Origin: Perca fluviatilis
Lineage: Eukaryota > Chordata > Actinopteri > Perciformes > Percidae
Assembly (NCBI RefSeq): GCF_010015445.1
Contig: NC_053116.1
Coordinates: 26,465,137 to 26,529,136 of the forward strand
DNA: 64,000 nt
Direction: 5' to 3'
The notes under the pieces are model-generated. The model did not search any database and was not told the origin of the DNA. It worked only from the letters and a program-made list of their open reading frames with translations. Below are positions 63,649 through 64,000 of this stretch, in pieces (the first letter of the stretch is position 1; each line of letters opens with the position of its first letter). The translations under genes and the position numbers were made by a program.

Positions 63649-63706
63649 ATGGCCAGACCAGAACAAGTACTGGTGCTAGAGCCACAACACGAACTGAAAT
63701 TCAGAG
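63649..63706 (+). CDS. vapb: VAMP-associated protein B, exon 1 (gene continues past window)
   Basis: ATG opens MARPEQVLVLEPQHELKFR and ends G|gtaaag in phase 1, the same break as in mammalian VAPB. EPQHELKFRG is VAPB-like; VAPA has a DPPTDLKFKG-type sequence. This is the first strand of the MSP domain. The full protein is a tail-anchored ER membrane protein that binds FFAT motifs at contact sites. Only 19 codons are in the window, but gnas-vapb linkage also matches human 20q13. Confidence 0.9.
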
Positions 63707-64000
63707 GTAAAGCTGAACCAGAGGGCAGGGCCGTGGGCTAGGTAACGTTAGCTAACCAAGAAGCCGTTAATGATAAGCACTGTATCGACTCCTGCATTAA
63801 CCAGTTAACGTTTGCTAATGTGTCTGTATGTGTTGTTGCTGTTATTGCATTAGACGGATATAACGTTAGCTAGCTAGTCTACATTGTGTGTACGACAGCA
63901 GTGGCGATGACAGGTGAAACGACACTGTGTGCGACGATGCTAGCAAGCTAGCATTAAGCTAACCTAGCTAGAATGTCAAACTACTAGCTTTCATTGCAGC
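63707..64000 (+). other. vapb intron 1 (partial)
   Basis: Intronic sequence to the window end with repeated GTTAGCTAGC and AGCTAACCTAGC motifs. No further exon is visible. Confidence 0.7.

Noticed and set aside
63649..63706. Assignment as vapa
   Set aside because: EPQHELKFRG matches VAPB; VAPA has a different sequence at this point and an extended N-terminus.

Overview
The window is vertebrate nuclear DNA, almost certainly from a teleost fish. Genes are split by GT-AG introns. Long dinucleotide microsatellites are common, and non-coding DNA is full of tRNA-derived SINEs and small hAT-, piggyBac- and Harbinger-like elements of the kinds common in ray-finned fish. There is no prokaryotic-style operon, phage or CRISPR content.

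Layout. (1) Positions 1-19648, minus strand: the N-terminal half of a Piezo mechanosensitive channel gene. I read 28 coding exons that join in phase into about 1250 residues; the rest of the gene lies beyond the left edge. (2) 19649-26890: a 7.2 kb head-to-head intergenic interval, ending in a GC/CpG-rich segment (about 25240-26780) that is probably the gnas promoter and 5' leader. (3) 26891-56217, plus strand: the complete gnas gene, encoding Gs alpha, with 12 coding exons and 379 residues. Four introns of about 6 kb carry most of the mobile elements. (4) 56218 to about 58735: the gnas 3' UTR with several AATAAA signals. (5) About 58736-63360: intergenic DNA with a three-level nested transposon stack and a Harbinger-like remnant. 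(6) 63649-64000, plus strand: promoter and first exon of vapb, an ER VAMP-associated protein.

The genes act in different processes: a mechanically gated cation channel, the Gs-adenylyl cyclase switch and an ER contact-site tether. Their order is the interesting part. From general knowledge of the human genome, PIEZO2, GNAL and VAPA lie together on 18p11, while GNAS and VAPB lie together on 20q13 with no PIEZO. A Piezo gene beside gnas-vapb therefore suggests a Piezo copy from the ancient vertebrate genome duplications that fish kept and mammals lost. Its protein mixes PIEZO1-like and PIEZO2-like signatures, which fits a separate paralogue class, though a tree is needed.

Other notable points are a (TC)43 microsatellite that is itself the polypyrimidine tract of gnas exon 2; TTAA-flanked MITEs, one only 22 bp from a piezo splice acceptor; a 1.25 kb fold-back element with tandem-repeat arms; and a transposon-encoded Myb/SANT-like ORF split by another element with a 7 bp target duplication.
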